A DNA stretch of 64,000 bases from Saccharothrix sp. S26 (GCF_021390395.1 NZ_JAJUWT010000007.1:1-64000); one strand, 5' to 3'; shown: positions 37,583-46,080, counted from the stretch's first letter. Translations and numbers: made by a program. Notes: generated by a model not told the origin, from the letters alone.

Positions 37583-39097
37583 ATGGAAACCCTCGACTGG
37601 GTCGTCGTCGGTGGGTACTTCTTCGTGATGGTGGCGATCGGCTACTGGTCACGCGGGCGCATCAAGAACATCGCCGACTTCTTCACCGCGGGCGGCAAGA
37701 TGCCCTGGTGGCTGTCCGGCATCTCGCACCACATGTCCGGTTACAGCGCCGTCATGTTCGTGGCCTTCGCCGCCGAGGCCTACCGCCTCGGCCTGACCGT
37801 CTACATCTGGTGGGCGCTGACGATCGGTGTCGGTGTCGGCATCGGCGCGTTCCTGTGGGCAGGCACGTGGAACCGGCTGCGCTCCAAGCACGGCGTCAAG
37901 TCGCCGCTGGAGTACCTGGCCCGGCGCTACAACGTGCCGACCCAGCAGATCATGGCGTGGGCGGGCGCGGCGCTGAAGGTCGTGGACATCGCGGCCAAGT
38001 GGGTCGCGGTCGCGCTGCTGCTCCAGGGCTTCGCGGGTGTGCCGGTGTGGCTGGGCATCACGCTGGTCGGCGTCGTCACCATGGTCTACTCGGTGCTGGG
38101 CGGCCTGTGGGCGGACGCGTTGACCGACTTCGGCCAGTTCATCATCCAGGGCCTCGCGGGCATCGCGATGTTCGTCGCGGTCGCCGCGCACTTCGGCGGC
38201 CTCGACTTCATGTGGACCATCTGGGACAAGCTGCCCGAGTCGCACTCCGACCCGCTGTCCGGCCAGTACACGCTGATCTTCTTCATGGCGTTGTTCCTGA
38301 TCAAGACGCTGGAGTACAACGGCGGCATGTGGAACCTGGCGCAGCGCTACATGGCCGCGCCGTCCGGGGCCGCCGCGAAGCGGTCCGCGCTGTTGTCCAG
38401 CGTGCTGTGGCTGGTGTGGCCGCTGATCCTGTTCTTCCCGATGTGGGCCGCGCCGCTGATCGTGCCGGGCATGGAGGCCAACGCCGAGCAGGCCTACGTC
38501 GAGATGGGCAAGGCCATGCTGCCCGCGGGCATGGTCGGCCTGGTGCTGGCGGGCTTCTTCTCGCACACCATGGCGATGGTGTCGTCGGACGCCAACGTGA
38601 TCTCCGCGGTCATCACCCGCGACATGCTGCCCAAGCTGTGGAAGGGCGTGACGCGCCTGGGTGAGGCGGCCCAGCTGCAACTGGCCCGCGTCACCACGTT
38701 CCTGTTCATCGGGCTGAGCATGACCATCGCGTTGACCGCGGACACCAAGGGCTTCGTGCTCAAGGTGGTGATCGCCCTGGTGGCGGCCACGATGGGCCCG
38801 ATCGCGATCCCGTTGATGCTCGGCATGCTGCCGTGGTTCAAGAAGGTCGGCCCGACCGCCGCGACGAGCTCGGTCATCGGCGGTCTCGGCACGTGGGCCG
38901 TGCTGTACGTGATGCAGCAGAACAAGGTCGAGTTCGTCACCCAGGCGGTGATCGTGTCCTGGCCGCTGCTGGTGTCGCTGGTGCTGTACCTGGTGGTCGG
39001 CCTGCTGATCAAGCCGGAGCCGTCGGCGGAGCGCGAGGCGCTGGTCGAGTCGCTCCGGTCCGACCCGGACGAGGAGAAGGTGCCCACGCGCGCGTGA
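37583..39097 (+). CDS. Sodium:solute symporter family protein
   Basis: 504 residues with about 13 membrane helices, a member of the SSS superfamily. It opens with DWVVVGGYFFVMVAIGYW, then FFTAGGKMPWWLSGISHHMSGYSA, typical of TM1-TM2, and SVLGGLWADALTDFGQFIIQ near the middle. The conserved TD...Q and ADAL segments fit a sodium-binding transporter. The C-terminus is charged. ATG 37583 has GTGGAGGCC upstream. The substrate (sugar, organic acid, amino acid) cannot be told from sequence. Confidence 0.9.
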   Translation: METLDWVVVGGYFFVMVAIGYWSRGRIKNIADFFTAGGKMPWWLSGISHHMSGYSAVMFVAFAAEAYRLGLTVYIWWALTIGVGVGIGAFLWAGTWNRLRSKHGVKSPLEYLARRYNVPTQQIMAWAGAALKVVDIAAKWVAVALLLQGFAGVPVWLGITLVGVVTMVYSVLGGLWADALTDFGQFIIQGLAGIAMFVAVAAHFGGLDFMWTIWDKLPESHSDPLSGQYTLIFFMALFLIKTLEYNGGMWNLAQRYMAAPSGAAAKRSALLSSVLWLVWPLILFFPMWAAPLIVPGMEANAEQAYVEMGKAMLPAGMVGLVLAGFFSHTMAMVSSDANVISAVITRDMLPKLWKGVTRLGEAAQLQLARVTTFLFIGLSMTIALTADTKGFVLKVVIALVAATMGPIAIPLMLGMLPWFKKVGPTAATSSVIGGLGTWAVLYVMQQNKVEFVTQAVIVSWPLLVSLVLYLVVGLLIKPEPSAEREALVESLRSDPDEEKVPTRA

Positions 39098-39188
39098 GCG
39101 TGTGCGCGGCATTGCCTTGTGGGCTGCGTTGCCCTGTGTGATGGGTCATCTCCGCTGTGCGGGCGCTCTCGTGCGCCCGCACAGTGGT

Positions 39189-39578
39189 GTGGTGGACGGA
39201 TGGCGACCGCGTGACGAGGACGAGTCCGCCGTCGGGTGGCGGTTGTGGCTCGCGCTGAGCGGACGGCTGTGGCCGTCGGGCGAGTGGGACGGCACGCCCG
39301 CCGAGGCCGTCGCGGGGCTGCGCGCCGTGCTGGCCGAGTGCGACCGGATCCGCGGCACCTACGCCGGTGACCCGACGGCCGCGGTGCTGCGGCTGGTCGA
39401 CTCCGTGGTGTTCGTGGTGAGCCTGCCCGTGGAGCTGTGGCGGGACGACGCGCTGCCCGTCGACGTGGACCGGGCGGCGTTGCTGCACAGCGACCTCGCG
39501 GGCGTGGTCGAGCACGTCGCCGAGGTGCGCGCCGTGCTGGCGCGTGGCGGCGGGTGGGCGGAGCTGGAAGCCCGGTAA
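39189..39578 (+). CDS. Small hypothetical protein
   Basis: About 129 residues from GTG 39189 to the stop at 39576-39578. The sequence is helical (GWRLWLALSGRLWPSG, PAEAVAGLRAVLAECDRIR, AALLHSDLAGVVEHVAEVRAVLA) without a membrane segment or known motif. The start is uncertain: ATG 39141 lacks a ribosome site, while the GTG pair at 39189-39194 begins the part that looks conserved in composition. It precedes the truncated methyltransferase by 30 bp on the same strand. Function unknown. Confidence 0.55.
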   Translation: MVDGWRPRDEDESAVGWRLWLALSGRLWPSGEWDGTPAEAVAGLRAVLAECDRIRGTYAGDPTAAVLRLVDSVVFVVSLPVELWRDDALPVDVDRAALLHSDLAGVVEHVAEVRAVLARGGGWAELEAR

Positions 39579-39608
39579 TCCGATTGCCCGGGTCCATACC
39601 GTCGAAAG

Positions 39609-39947
39609 GTGGACCAGGAGATCAGGGAGTTCTACGCGCAGGGCTACGAGGACGAGCGGCTGCGCGTCGGCGGGAACGGGCGGTTGGAGTTCCTGCGCAC
39701 GCAGGAGGTCGTGCGGCGGTTCGTCGGCGAGCGCGGCCGGGTGCTGGACGTCGGCGGGGCGACCGGTGTGCACGCGGGGTGGCTCGCGCGCGACGGGCAC
39801 GACGTGGTCGTGGTCGACGCCATGCCGTCGCACGTCGAGGTGGCCGACGCGCTGCCGGGCGTGTCCGCCGTCGTGGGCGACGCGCGGGACCTGCCGGTCG
39901 ACGGACCGTTCGACGTGGTGCTGCTGTTCGGGCCGCTCGCGGTGTAG
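39609..39947 (+). pseudogene. Class I SAM methyltransferase, 3'-truncated
   Basis: 112 residues. It begins VDQEIREFYAQGYEDERL, has the SAM-binding loop GRVLDVGGATGVHAGWLA and continues DVVVVDAMPSHV, all characteristic. It ends right after DVVLLFGPLAV, whereas full class I enzymes of this type run on for ~130 more residues past the GPLYHL motif. The stop lies 11 bp before the MarR start. The GTG follows TACCGT with 6 nt between, so the promoter seems intact. I read it as a remnant whose 3' half was replaced by, or deleted next to, the MarR gene. Confidence 0.75.
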
Positions 39948-39954
39948 TGTGTGT

Positions 39955-39967
39955 ACTAATGATTAGT
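39955..39967. promoter_or_regulatory. MarR operator overlapping a leaderless start codon
   Basis: ACTAAT-G-ATTAGT is a perfect 13-bp palindrome whose centre base is the G of the MarR ATG (39959-39961). A TAGTGT -10 element ends 8 bp upstream. A repressor bound there would cover the start codon itself. Confidence 0.6.
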
Positions 39968-40408
39968 GCACAAAGCGTCGAGGATCCGCTGGCCCTGGAA
40001 CGGCAGGTCTGCTTCGCGCTCTCCATCGCGTCCAGGAACGTGGTCGCCGTCTACCGGCCGCTGCTGGAACCCATGGGCCTGACCCACCCGCAGTACCTGG
40101 TGATGCTGGCGCTGTGGGGTCGCGCGCCGCTGTCGGTGAAGGAGCTGAGCCGGTTGCTGGCGCTGGAGCCCGCGACGCTGTCGCCGCTGCTCAAGCGGCT
40201 CGAGGCGATCGGGTACGTGACCAGGTCACGGGACGCGGCCGACGAGCGGCAGCTCGCCGTGGCGCTGACCCCGCGAGGTGCGGCGCTGCGTGAGAAGGCG
40301 CTGGCCATCCCGCCCGCGGTGGTGCAGCGGCTCGGCATGTCGCTGGACGAGCTGCGCGACCTGCACGCCGTGCTGACCAGGGTCATCGCCTCGACGGAGC
40401 GGTCGTGA
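39959..40408 (+). CDS. Second OhrR-like MarR-family regulator
   Basis: 149 residues. Its core HPQYLVMLALWGRAPLSVKELSRLLALEPATLSPLLKRLEAIGYV, and the wing RSRDAADERQLAVALTPRG, match the first protein at 20706 closely. A cysteine lies in ERQVCFALSIA at the same position, so it may be another one-Cys sensor. The transcript is probably leaderless: -10 TAGTGT, start at 39959, with no ribosome site. The stop overlaps the next gene start as GTGA, so both genes are coupled. No ohr-type peroxidase gene is adjacent. Confidence 0.85.
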   Translation: MISAQSVEDPLALERQVCFALSIASRNVVAVYRPLLEPMGLTHPQYLVMLALWGRAPLSVKELSRLLALEPATLSPLLKRLEAIGYVTRSRDAADERQLAVALTPRGAALREKALAIPPAVVQRLGMSLDELRDLHAVLTRVIASTERS

Positions 40409-40803
40409 ACGGGCCGTCCGCGCCGCTGCGGGTCTGGTACCTGCTCGGCGGCCGGCTGCCCATGCGGCACCGGGAATGGGTGTTCCGGCAGGCGACCAAG
40501 CCGTTGTGGCTGGCGTGGTTCACCGTGCGGATGTTCCTCCAGGTGCTGCCGTTGACGGTGGTGATCGCGCTGGCGCTGGTGCTGGGCCTGGGCTCGCCGT
40601 TGCCGCTGGCGATCGCGTGCGGGTCGCTGGGGTTGGTGGTGGGCGTGTACTTCGGCGTGTCGTACGCGATCGAGAGCACCGACCACCGGATGACCAAGTA
40701 CGGCTACCCGGCCGGTGCGGCGGCGGCCGTGCGCAAGGAGCGGGCGGCGCGCGACCAGGAGCGCTACGAGCGGGCGTGGCGTTCGGCGGAAAACGAGTCC
40801 TGA
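40405..40803 (+). CDS. Small membrane protein, DUF5313-like
   Basis: 132 residues. It has an aromatic N-terminal segment (LRVWYLLGGRLP, HREWVFRQATKPLWLAWF) and two hydrophobic helices (LTVVIALALVLG and IACGSLGLVVGVYFGVS), ending in an Arg/Glu-rich cytoplasmic tail. It looks like the DUF5313 family found in actinobacteria, with no known activity. The GTG start overlaps the MarR stop (GTGA), so expression is linked to that regulator. Confidence 0.7.
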   Translation: MNGPSAPLRVWYLLGGRLPMRHREWVFRQATKPLWLAWFTVRMFLQVLPLTVVIALALVLGLGSPLPLAIACGSLGLVVGVYFGVSYAIESTDHRMTKYGYPAGAAAAVRKERAARDQERYERAWRSAENES

Positions 40804-40835
40804 CCGCGGGCGTCGATGCCCTAGCGTCGGTCGGC

Positions 40836-41789
40836 GTGGAGTGGCAGCGTGCGGTGGCGGCGGCGTTCGGGCTCGGTGACGTGGTGGAGCCGTGGACGCC
40901 GGTGGCGGGCGGGCGGTCCCACCTGATGTGGCGTTTGCGCACGTCACGCGGCACGTGGGCGGTCAAGCGCCTGAACCGGTCGCGCGAGGACTGGTGGATG
41001 CGCGACTACCTGGTCGCGGCGGAGGTCCAGCTGGCCGCCCACGCCCGGGGCTTCCCCATGCCGCGCCCGGTGCACCCGCTGGAACCGGTCGCGCCACTGC
41101 TGGCCGACGTGCGGGTCGGCGACGAGGTGGAGAGCTACCTCGTGCACGAGTGGCACGACGGCGGCCCGCTGACGGCGGACGTGACGCCGTGGGTGGGCGG
41201 CACGCTGGCCGCGCTGCACCGCCTGCCCGCCGGTGACGCGACCGAGGACCGGCCGCCGCACCCGGTCGAGGAGTGGCGCGAGTGGCTGGACGAGTCGCCG
41301 AACGACTTCACCGAGGCCGTGCGCGCCTACCTGCCCGACGTCGCCGAGGCGTTGGTGATCGCGACGGCACCGGCCGAACTCACCCCCGTGAGCACGCACC
41401 GCGACGTGAAGCCGGACAACGTGCTCCAGACCCCGACCGGCCCGTTGCTGGTGGACTGGGACGGCGCGGGCGTGGAGCACGCGGAGTGGGAGCTGGCCCG
41501 TGCGGCGGTGTACTTCAGCGGCCTGGGCGAGGACCGTGCCGCGTTCGACCGGGTGATCACCTCGTACGAGGAGGCGGGCGGCCGGCGGCCCGCGGCGTCG
41601 CCGACGTCGTTCGCGGGGCTGCTGCGCGTCTACCTGGGCGGCGCGGCGTGGATGGTGTGGCGTGCCCTGGGCCACCGCCCGGTCACGCCGGCGGAACGTG
41701 CGGCGTCGCACACCCACGCCCTGGAACTGCTCGCCGACCTGCGCACCTCCCTGACCCGCCTGGACGACTGGACCACCCGCCTGCGCTAG
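40836..41789 (+). CDS. APH/choline-kinase-fold phosphotransferase
   Basis: 317 residues. The kinase-like fold shows WAVKRLNRSR (ATP lysine), the Brenner motif HRDVKPDNVLQ with catalytic Asp, and LVDWDGAG (DFG-like metal site), followed by ELARAAVYFSG. This places it in the aminoglycoside phosphotransferase/homoserine kinase clan. Such genes may give resistance or act in housekeeping phosphorylation; I would not claim resistance. GTG 40836 follows TAGCGT with 8 nt (leaderless). The end overlaps the convergent gene at 41786 by 4 bp. Confidence 0.82.
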   Translation: MEWQRAVAAAFGLGDVVEPWTPVAGGRSHLMWRLRTSRGTWAVKRLNRSREDWWMRDYLVAAEVQLAAHARGFPMPRPVHPLEPVAPLLADVRVGDEVESYLVHEWHDGGPLTADVTPWVGGTLAALHRLPAGDATEDRPPHPVEEWREWLDESPNDFTEAVRAYLPDVAEALVIATAPAELTPVSTHRDVKPDNVLQTPTGPLLVDWDGAGVEHAEWELARAAVYFSGLGEDRAAFDRVITSYEEAGGRRPAASPTSFAGLLRVYLGGAAWMVWRALGHRPVTPAERAASHTHALELLADLRTSLTRLDDWTTRLR

Positions 41790-42169
41790 CCACGGGGCAC
41801 GACGACCACCTGGTGCTCGTCCTCGTAGACGACCCGACCGGGATCGGTCGACTCGACCCGCTCGCACACCACCCCGTGCGCGGACAGGATCTCCAGGTAC
41901 CCGTCGACCCGTTCGATGAGGTGCGTGGCCGACGACTTGAACCACGCCACGGCCCCCGGGTTGACCTCCCGGTCGTACACGACCGGGTCGACCTCGGACG
42001 GCGTCACGTACGCCGCGTTGAACCAGTCGTTGTTCTCGCGCCGGAACCGCTCCTGCGCCGCGGTCAGCGCCCCGTCCCGTGCCAGCCTGTTGACCAGCCA
42101 GAACACGCCGGGGAAGAAGCCGCGCTCATGCCGCACCGTCCCCTGGAACCGCACGTAAACCGTTGCCAC
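41786..42169 (-). CDS. Hypothetical protein
   Basis: About 127 residues starting VATVYVRFQGTV. Characteristic pieces are ERGFFPGVFWLVNRL, ENNDWFNAAYVTPSEVDPVVYDR and GAVAWFKSSATHLIERVDGYLEIL, and the end VVYEDEHQVVVVPRG. It is a compact soluble alpha/beta protein with aromatic patches. I recognise no family name. GTG 42169 is taken (GGTGGG upstream); a GTG six codons earlier is the alternative. It converges with the APH-like gene. Confidence 0.6.
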   Translation of the reverse strand: MATVYVRFQGTVRHERGFFPGVFWLVNRLARDGALTAAQERFRRENNDWFNAAYVTPSEVDPVVYDREVNPGAVAWFKSSATHLIERVDGYLEILSAHGVVCERVESTDPGRVVYEDEHQVVVVPRG

Positions 42170-42191
42170 CCCACCAGGTTCGGGCACGCGC

Positions 42192-42584
42192 TCACTTCGC
42201 CCCGGACGACGCGCCGACGCTGAGGTCGAGCCACCCGCCGATCACCGCGCCCAACGCCACCACCGCGATGCCCCAGACGACGAGCCGATCACCCGCCGGC
42301 AGCTTGGCGATCTCGGCCACCAGCCCCTTCAGCTCGTCCGCCTTGACCCGCGCCGCCACCGCCACGTCCTGCGTCGCGGCCACCGCCGGCTCGGTCTGCG
42401 CGGCCCTCGTCGCCAACTCCACCTGCTGCTCCGCGATCCGCGCGGCCTGCTCCACCTTCTCCGCCAACGTGGCCGCCTTCGCCACCGCGTGCCCACCCCG
42501 CCAGACCAGCACGAGCCCGACCGTGACCAGGGCGGCGCTGATGCCCTGCCGGATCACGAACCCCCACGTCGCCTGAGTCCACAT
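42192..42584 (-). CDS. Two-helix membrane protein with coiled-coil
   Basis: 130 residues from ATG 42584, with GGGGAGGCG upstream. Helix one is GISAALVTVGLVLVWRGG, a helical alanine-rich cytoplasmic or external stretch (ATLAEKVEQAARIAEQQVELATRAAQ, typical coiled coil) follows, and helix two is LVVWGIAVVALGAVIGGW. No enzyme motif is present. The stop is 23 bp from the neighbouring gene on the same strand (42169). The role is unknown. The 240-bp stretch between its start and the left repeat at 42824 contains no gene I can support. Confidence 0.6.
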   Translation of the reverse strand: MWTQATWGFVIRQGISAALVTVGLVLVWRGGHAVAKAATLAEKVEQAARIAEQQVELATRAAQTEPAVAATQDVAVAARVKADELKGLVAEIAKLPAGDRLVVWGIAVVALGAVIGGWLDLSVGASSGAK

Positions 42585-42823
42585 GGCGCGCCTCCCCGGA
42601 ACAACCCTCGTTGCCCGACGAATCGCCACCCCACCACCGCCCGCTACGGCCCGTCCCGCCAACTTCACCCGATCGAGCCCACCGGGCCCGGCGACCGTGG
42701 ACGCCCGGCTCGAGCCGGCCGCAGTCGTCCTCGCGTTCAACCATGTCGACGCGGGCACTCGGCGTCCCGTCGACCAGGAACCTCAGCTCCAGCCGGACCT
42801 CGGCAGTGCCAACGGCCGGAGTG

Positions 42824-42901
42824 CGACGAAGGCCCAGGTCGATGTGACCTGGGCCTTCGGCTCAGAGAGCGGGTGACGGGAATCGAACCCGCCTCTGCAG
42901 C
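42824..42901. repeat. Left attachment repeat: tRNA-Gly 3' fragment plus terminator
   Basis: These 78 bp repeat 49210-49287 with only two differences (T for C at 42843, G for A at 42897). They contain the tRNA 3' terminator hairpin and 34 nt of the tRNA-Gly 3' half (42868-42901). The match stops in the anticodon arm. This is the expected scar of integration by a tyrosine recombinase into a tRNA gene. Confidence 0.85.
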
Positions 42902-43066
42902 CTAGGAACCCGATCAACCGGTGCGGACGGGGGCGGTGAGCTGGGCTCGACCGCTGTCAGCGCTACCATTACTTGCCGCTACTGACCAGCACTTATCGCA
43001 CGCGGATTGCACGGGCAGCATCGCCTGGAGGGCCATCGAATAGAGCGGTGACCTCTCCTGCGCTAC

Positions 43067-43555
43067 CTACTTGTCTGGCGTGCTTACGAGGTTGCTGTTC
43101 AGTAGCCATGGTTCCTCCACCTCGACGAACGCCACACGGGCGTGTGCTCCCATCCACTCGCTGAGCTTCGCCTCGCCAATGGGGTGAAGGTGAATTGCTC
43201 TCGCTTCGTGCCCACCTGGCGAAGCGTGATACCCAGTCACTCGGCCAGATGGCAACCCAAGGACGGCCGGAGGGTTGAGCCAGCAGCGTTGCGGGTGACG
43301 TGGGCACGTACTCGTGTGCGCAGGCCATGCTTGCTGGCTCTTCTACCGTTCGTCGGTGGTTGCTTGGGAGCGATACCGACGTAGAGCAACGCGCCTACCT
43401 CGGTGACACGGCATCCAGTCGTGGGCAAACATGAGGGAACCTCGTCGAAGTGCCAGGCGTAGACACCGGCCTGAGCGGGGATCGGACGGCCCTTGCTCCT
43501 CACACGCACCTCCGTCGCGCGAGTAGGCGTTATCAGGGCCCAACAGACGATCCAT
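43067..43555 (-). pseudogene. GIY-YIG nuclease-family gene with three lesions
   Basis: Read from ATG 43555: MDRLLGPDNAYSRD, then after a +1 shift VRSKGRPIPAQAGVYAWHFDEVP (the GVY...LLYVG layout of GIY-YIG proteins), with LLYVGIAPKQPPTNGR and LRTRVRAHVTRNAAGSTLRPSLGCHLAE. An in-frame TGA follows, and after another shift the family end resumes as PIGEAKLSEWMGAHARVAFVEVEEPWLL. So there is one insertion near 43530, one stop near 43238, and one shift near 43190. Intact relatives are small nuclease-fold proteins of unclear role. The gene is dead. Confidence 0.75.
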
Positions 43556-43686
43556 ATGCCCGGTGTAGGGGTCGGACGTCACCACAACACTCCCAAGCTG
43601 TAACACGGCTCAACCTAGCGACCAACACCGACAAGACAAGGCCACAGGCGGCTACCGAGTCCGTGCACCGAGGGAAGTCAGCAGCC

Positions 43687-43806
43687 ATGACACTCAGGCT
43701 TTTTGATTTCATGGTGTGTGCCTGTGACTGTGATGGAGACGCCGAAGCTGGTGCCGATCTCGGCGAAGGCCCTGCTGGTGCAGGCATCTGCACCAGCAGG
43801 GTCTGA
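43687..43806 (+). CDS. Possible 39-residue Cys-containing peptide
   Basis: ATG 43687, preceded by GAGGGAAG, to TGA 43804-43806: MTLRLFDFMVCACDCDGDAE then AGADLGEGPAGAGICTSRV. Four cysteines (three close together) stand out. The last 14 codons coincide with a perfect 14-bp hairpin (43770-43801). No modification or export genes adjoin it, and a chance frame cannot be excluded. Low confidence. The following DNA up to 44358 contains only short overlapping frames; I see no gene in it. Confidence 0.25.
   Translation: MTLRLFDFMVCACDCDGDAEAGADLGEGPAGAGICTSRV
43770..43801. terminator. 14-bp perfect hairpin with GCAT loop
   Basis: CCCTGCTGGTGCAG and CTGCACCAGCAGGG around GCAT. It lies in the 3' end of the small frame above; no T-run follows, so terminator function is a guess. 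Confidence 0.45.
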
Positions 43807-44358
43807 GGATCCCGGTTGAGTCTGCGCCAGAGTGAGCAGGACTGTCGGCATGTGCTACCTGATCGGTTCCGGAGGTGGTGCGGGAGGTGGCATCGGTTGT
43901 CCTCCTGTACTCAGGTACCTAGCCGCACGTGGCGGTCATGGCCACTCCGCAACATGCACATCGGGCGTTGGTTGGCCGACATGGCCGCCACCGAGCGCCG
44001 CCGGGCGGTTCCACGAGCGCCGCGGACCGGCGGTTGCCATCCTGTGTCCGCTCCCAACACCCCGAACCTCCGGGCCAGGGTGACAACCCATCCGGAACCC
44101 GACCGGACCACTCTGGCAGCGCGACACGACGGACTCCCGGCAGACCAGGGCTTTTCGATGCCGATTCACCGGAACCTCTTCGTCGCCGAAGAACAGGCCA
44201 TCCATCAACCCGATCCGGAGACGGACACCAAGGCGACATGACCGATGGCGGTCAACGCATATGACGTGCTTCCGGACAACAGTCTGTTAGATTGGCGACG
44301 CGCACGTCTAGGTTAGCCGGATAATCGCCTAGTTCTATGCATTTGAGAGGATCGATCG
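43807..44358. other. Gene-free stretch within the element
   Basis: About 550 bp. Several short frames on both strands overlap each other and carry no recognisable motif or start signals. Composition changes from GC-rich to AT-richer near 44250. I see a possible promoter area just before the next gene (TCTGTTAGATTGG near 44281) but cannot place it exactly. Confidence 0.4.
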
Positions 44359-45234
44359 ATGACCAGTCCGCACGGATGGGGTGCTTTACCCAAGGCTTTT
44401 GCCCTGGCCGCACTGACGTCCGCTATTGCCGTAACGGTCAATTATGCCACATCGGATAACGCCGACCCGCGGTGGTGGCTCGCCGTCGTCGGGCTTACGG
44501 TCACCGCCGCAGCTGCCCAGGCACTTTCACGAGAGCACGTATCGAAACCCGCTCGCAGGCGTGCCGCCTTAGCTGTTTTAATACTCCTTGTTCTATCTGC
44601 AGTAGCAGCGGATCGATTCAACATGCCACAATACAAGATTACAGCGGATGCGGCGTTGGCAACTCAGGTCGACAGTCAGTCGTCAAGCAGTACTACAACA
44701 ACTGCCTCAACTGTACCGCCTCGACGCATACTATCCCCGGAACCGCTGGATCCACAATCGGAAGCCTTAGCTACACGCTTGACTGAGCGATTCCGGGAAG
44801 CGCATCTCATGCCGGATGTTTTCACCATTAAGCCGCCGCCGGAGCTTTCCTACATGGCTGCATTGAAATTCGAACCATCCCAAGGAGCATTCGAAGCGGC
44901 CGCAACCTTGGAGGACCTCGAGGGTAGCGCCGTGATCAGTCTTCATGTTCGATGGTGGGTTGGACCTGCCATCTCTGTTTGCCCACCGCCGAATGTCCCG
45001 AAAGAATTGTGTGTAGAAAGCGTGCAACCAGACGGCACGCGCATCGCATACATCAGCGTCAACGATCAGGGGCGAGTTGTAGAGACGGTTCAGGCCTACC
45101 GCACCGACGGAACTACGACGTCCGTTAACGTTCTCAATTCAAATCAACTTGGGGAGATAACCAGGCTTGCCTCTCCTCTCGGTTATCAGCAGCTTGTAGC
45201 CATCGCTACATCTGACGCATTGACGATGGATTAG
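44359..45234 (+). CDS. Three-helix membrane protein of unknown function (element cargo)
   Basis: 291 residues with clearly lower GC than the surroundings, consistent with transfer. Three N-terminal membrane helices: FALAALTSAIAVTVNYA (~14-30), WWLAVVGLTVTAAAAQAL (~39-56) and AALAVLILLVLSAVAA (~69-84). A Ser/Thr-rich linker (SSSSTTTTASTVPP) leads to a ~170-residue outer or cytosolic domain with two cysteines in SVCPPPNVPKELCVE that may form a disulphide, so the domain is probably external. No family was recognised. ATG 44359 has GAGAGGATC upstream. Confidence 0.65.
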   Translation: MTSPHGWGALPKAFALAALTSAIAVTVNYATSDNADPRWWLAVVGLTVTAAAAQALSREHVSKPARRRAALAVLILLVLSAVAADRFNMPQYKITADAALATQVDSQSSSSTTTTASTVPPRRILSPEPLDPQSEALATRLTERFREAHLMPDVFTIKPPPELSYMAALKFEPSQGAFEAAATLEDLEGSAVISLHVRWWVGPAISVCPPPNVPKELCVESVQPDGTRIAYISVNDQGRVVETVQAYRTDGTTTSVNVLNSNQLGEITRLASPLGYQQLVAIATSDALTMD

Positions 45235-45426
45235 GTTCTTCCTTAAGTTGAGAAGCAATTCGGAAATAACGACCGATCTGTATATTGTGGCGGTCGCTCC
45301 TGGCATGACAGCGGTTCTAGGTAATGCAAGAGTGAGCCTTAAAATTGGCACGCCGGTATCGGTCGATACCGCGAAGCTGTGACCCTCACCGAGTCTGAGT
45401 GCCCTGAAAGCGGGTTTGAAGCTTAC

Positions 45427-45762
45427 GCCTTTCCAATAGTACGGGCGATCGACGGCGATGCGGTCGATGGACAGGTGGGTGACGTAGGGCTTGCGCGCGG
45501 CGAGTTTCACCGCGTCGGTCCGGGGCGGTGCCGGTGCGGTCCGAAGCTGGACAGCCTCATGGATGTAGCGGCCGAGGGTGGCCAGACCGATGTCGAACCC
45601 GGCGGCGAGGCGGGCATAGGTGGCACCACAGCAAAGATGGGCCAGCACTAGCAGGCCTTGGCGTCCGGGCTCGAGGTGCCGCAACCTGCTGCCGATCCGC
45701 CGTCGGTGCACACGCAGCTGCTGGATAACGAACTGCAGGCGTGGACTGAACAGGTCGATCAT
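45427..45762 (-). pseudogene. IS5-like transposase N-terminal remnant
   Basis: From ATG 45762: LRVHRRRIGSRLRHLEPGRQG, then LVLAHLCCGATYARLAAGFDIGLATLGRYIHEAV, the helix-turn-helix part of actinobacterial IS5-type transposases. It continues to RIAVDRPYYW and then loses similarity. The expected LDGT catalytic segment is missing (reads YVTHLSIDRI), and no C-terminal half is found. An inactive fragment without visible terminal repeats. The 45763-46080 stretch next to it holds no gene I can support. Confidence 0.65.
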
Positions 45763-46080
45763 AGATGAGTGGACAAGCACACGAAGCTCTTGGCGGTGGC
45801 TTGCTCTTGGCCGAGAAGTCATCTACCAGGAGCTGCGCCATGTCTCCCACCACGATCGCAGTTCAGGCCGTCAAGTTGGAAACGGCTCACTGGCGGTCCT
45901 TGCTTGACAAGCCGATCCCTGAACCCAAAGGTTGTGGATCTTGCCTGTCCGTCCTCTGCCGACACCTTCGAGCATGTGTCACTCCCCTACGGCCTATCCG
46001 CCGACGGAGTTGGTGCAACAAGGAACGTCCATTTCTATAGCAGCTCGCGCCAGGCCACTACTGACGGTGTTTCTAGACGC

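Noticed and set aside
40836..41789. Calling the APH-fold gene an aminoglycoside-resistance gene
   Set aside because: The kinase fold is shared with housekeeping kinases and no resistance context is present.
43816..44264. Several short frames between the small Cys frame and the membrane protein gene
   Set aside because: They overlap on both strands, have no start signals and no recognisable motif.
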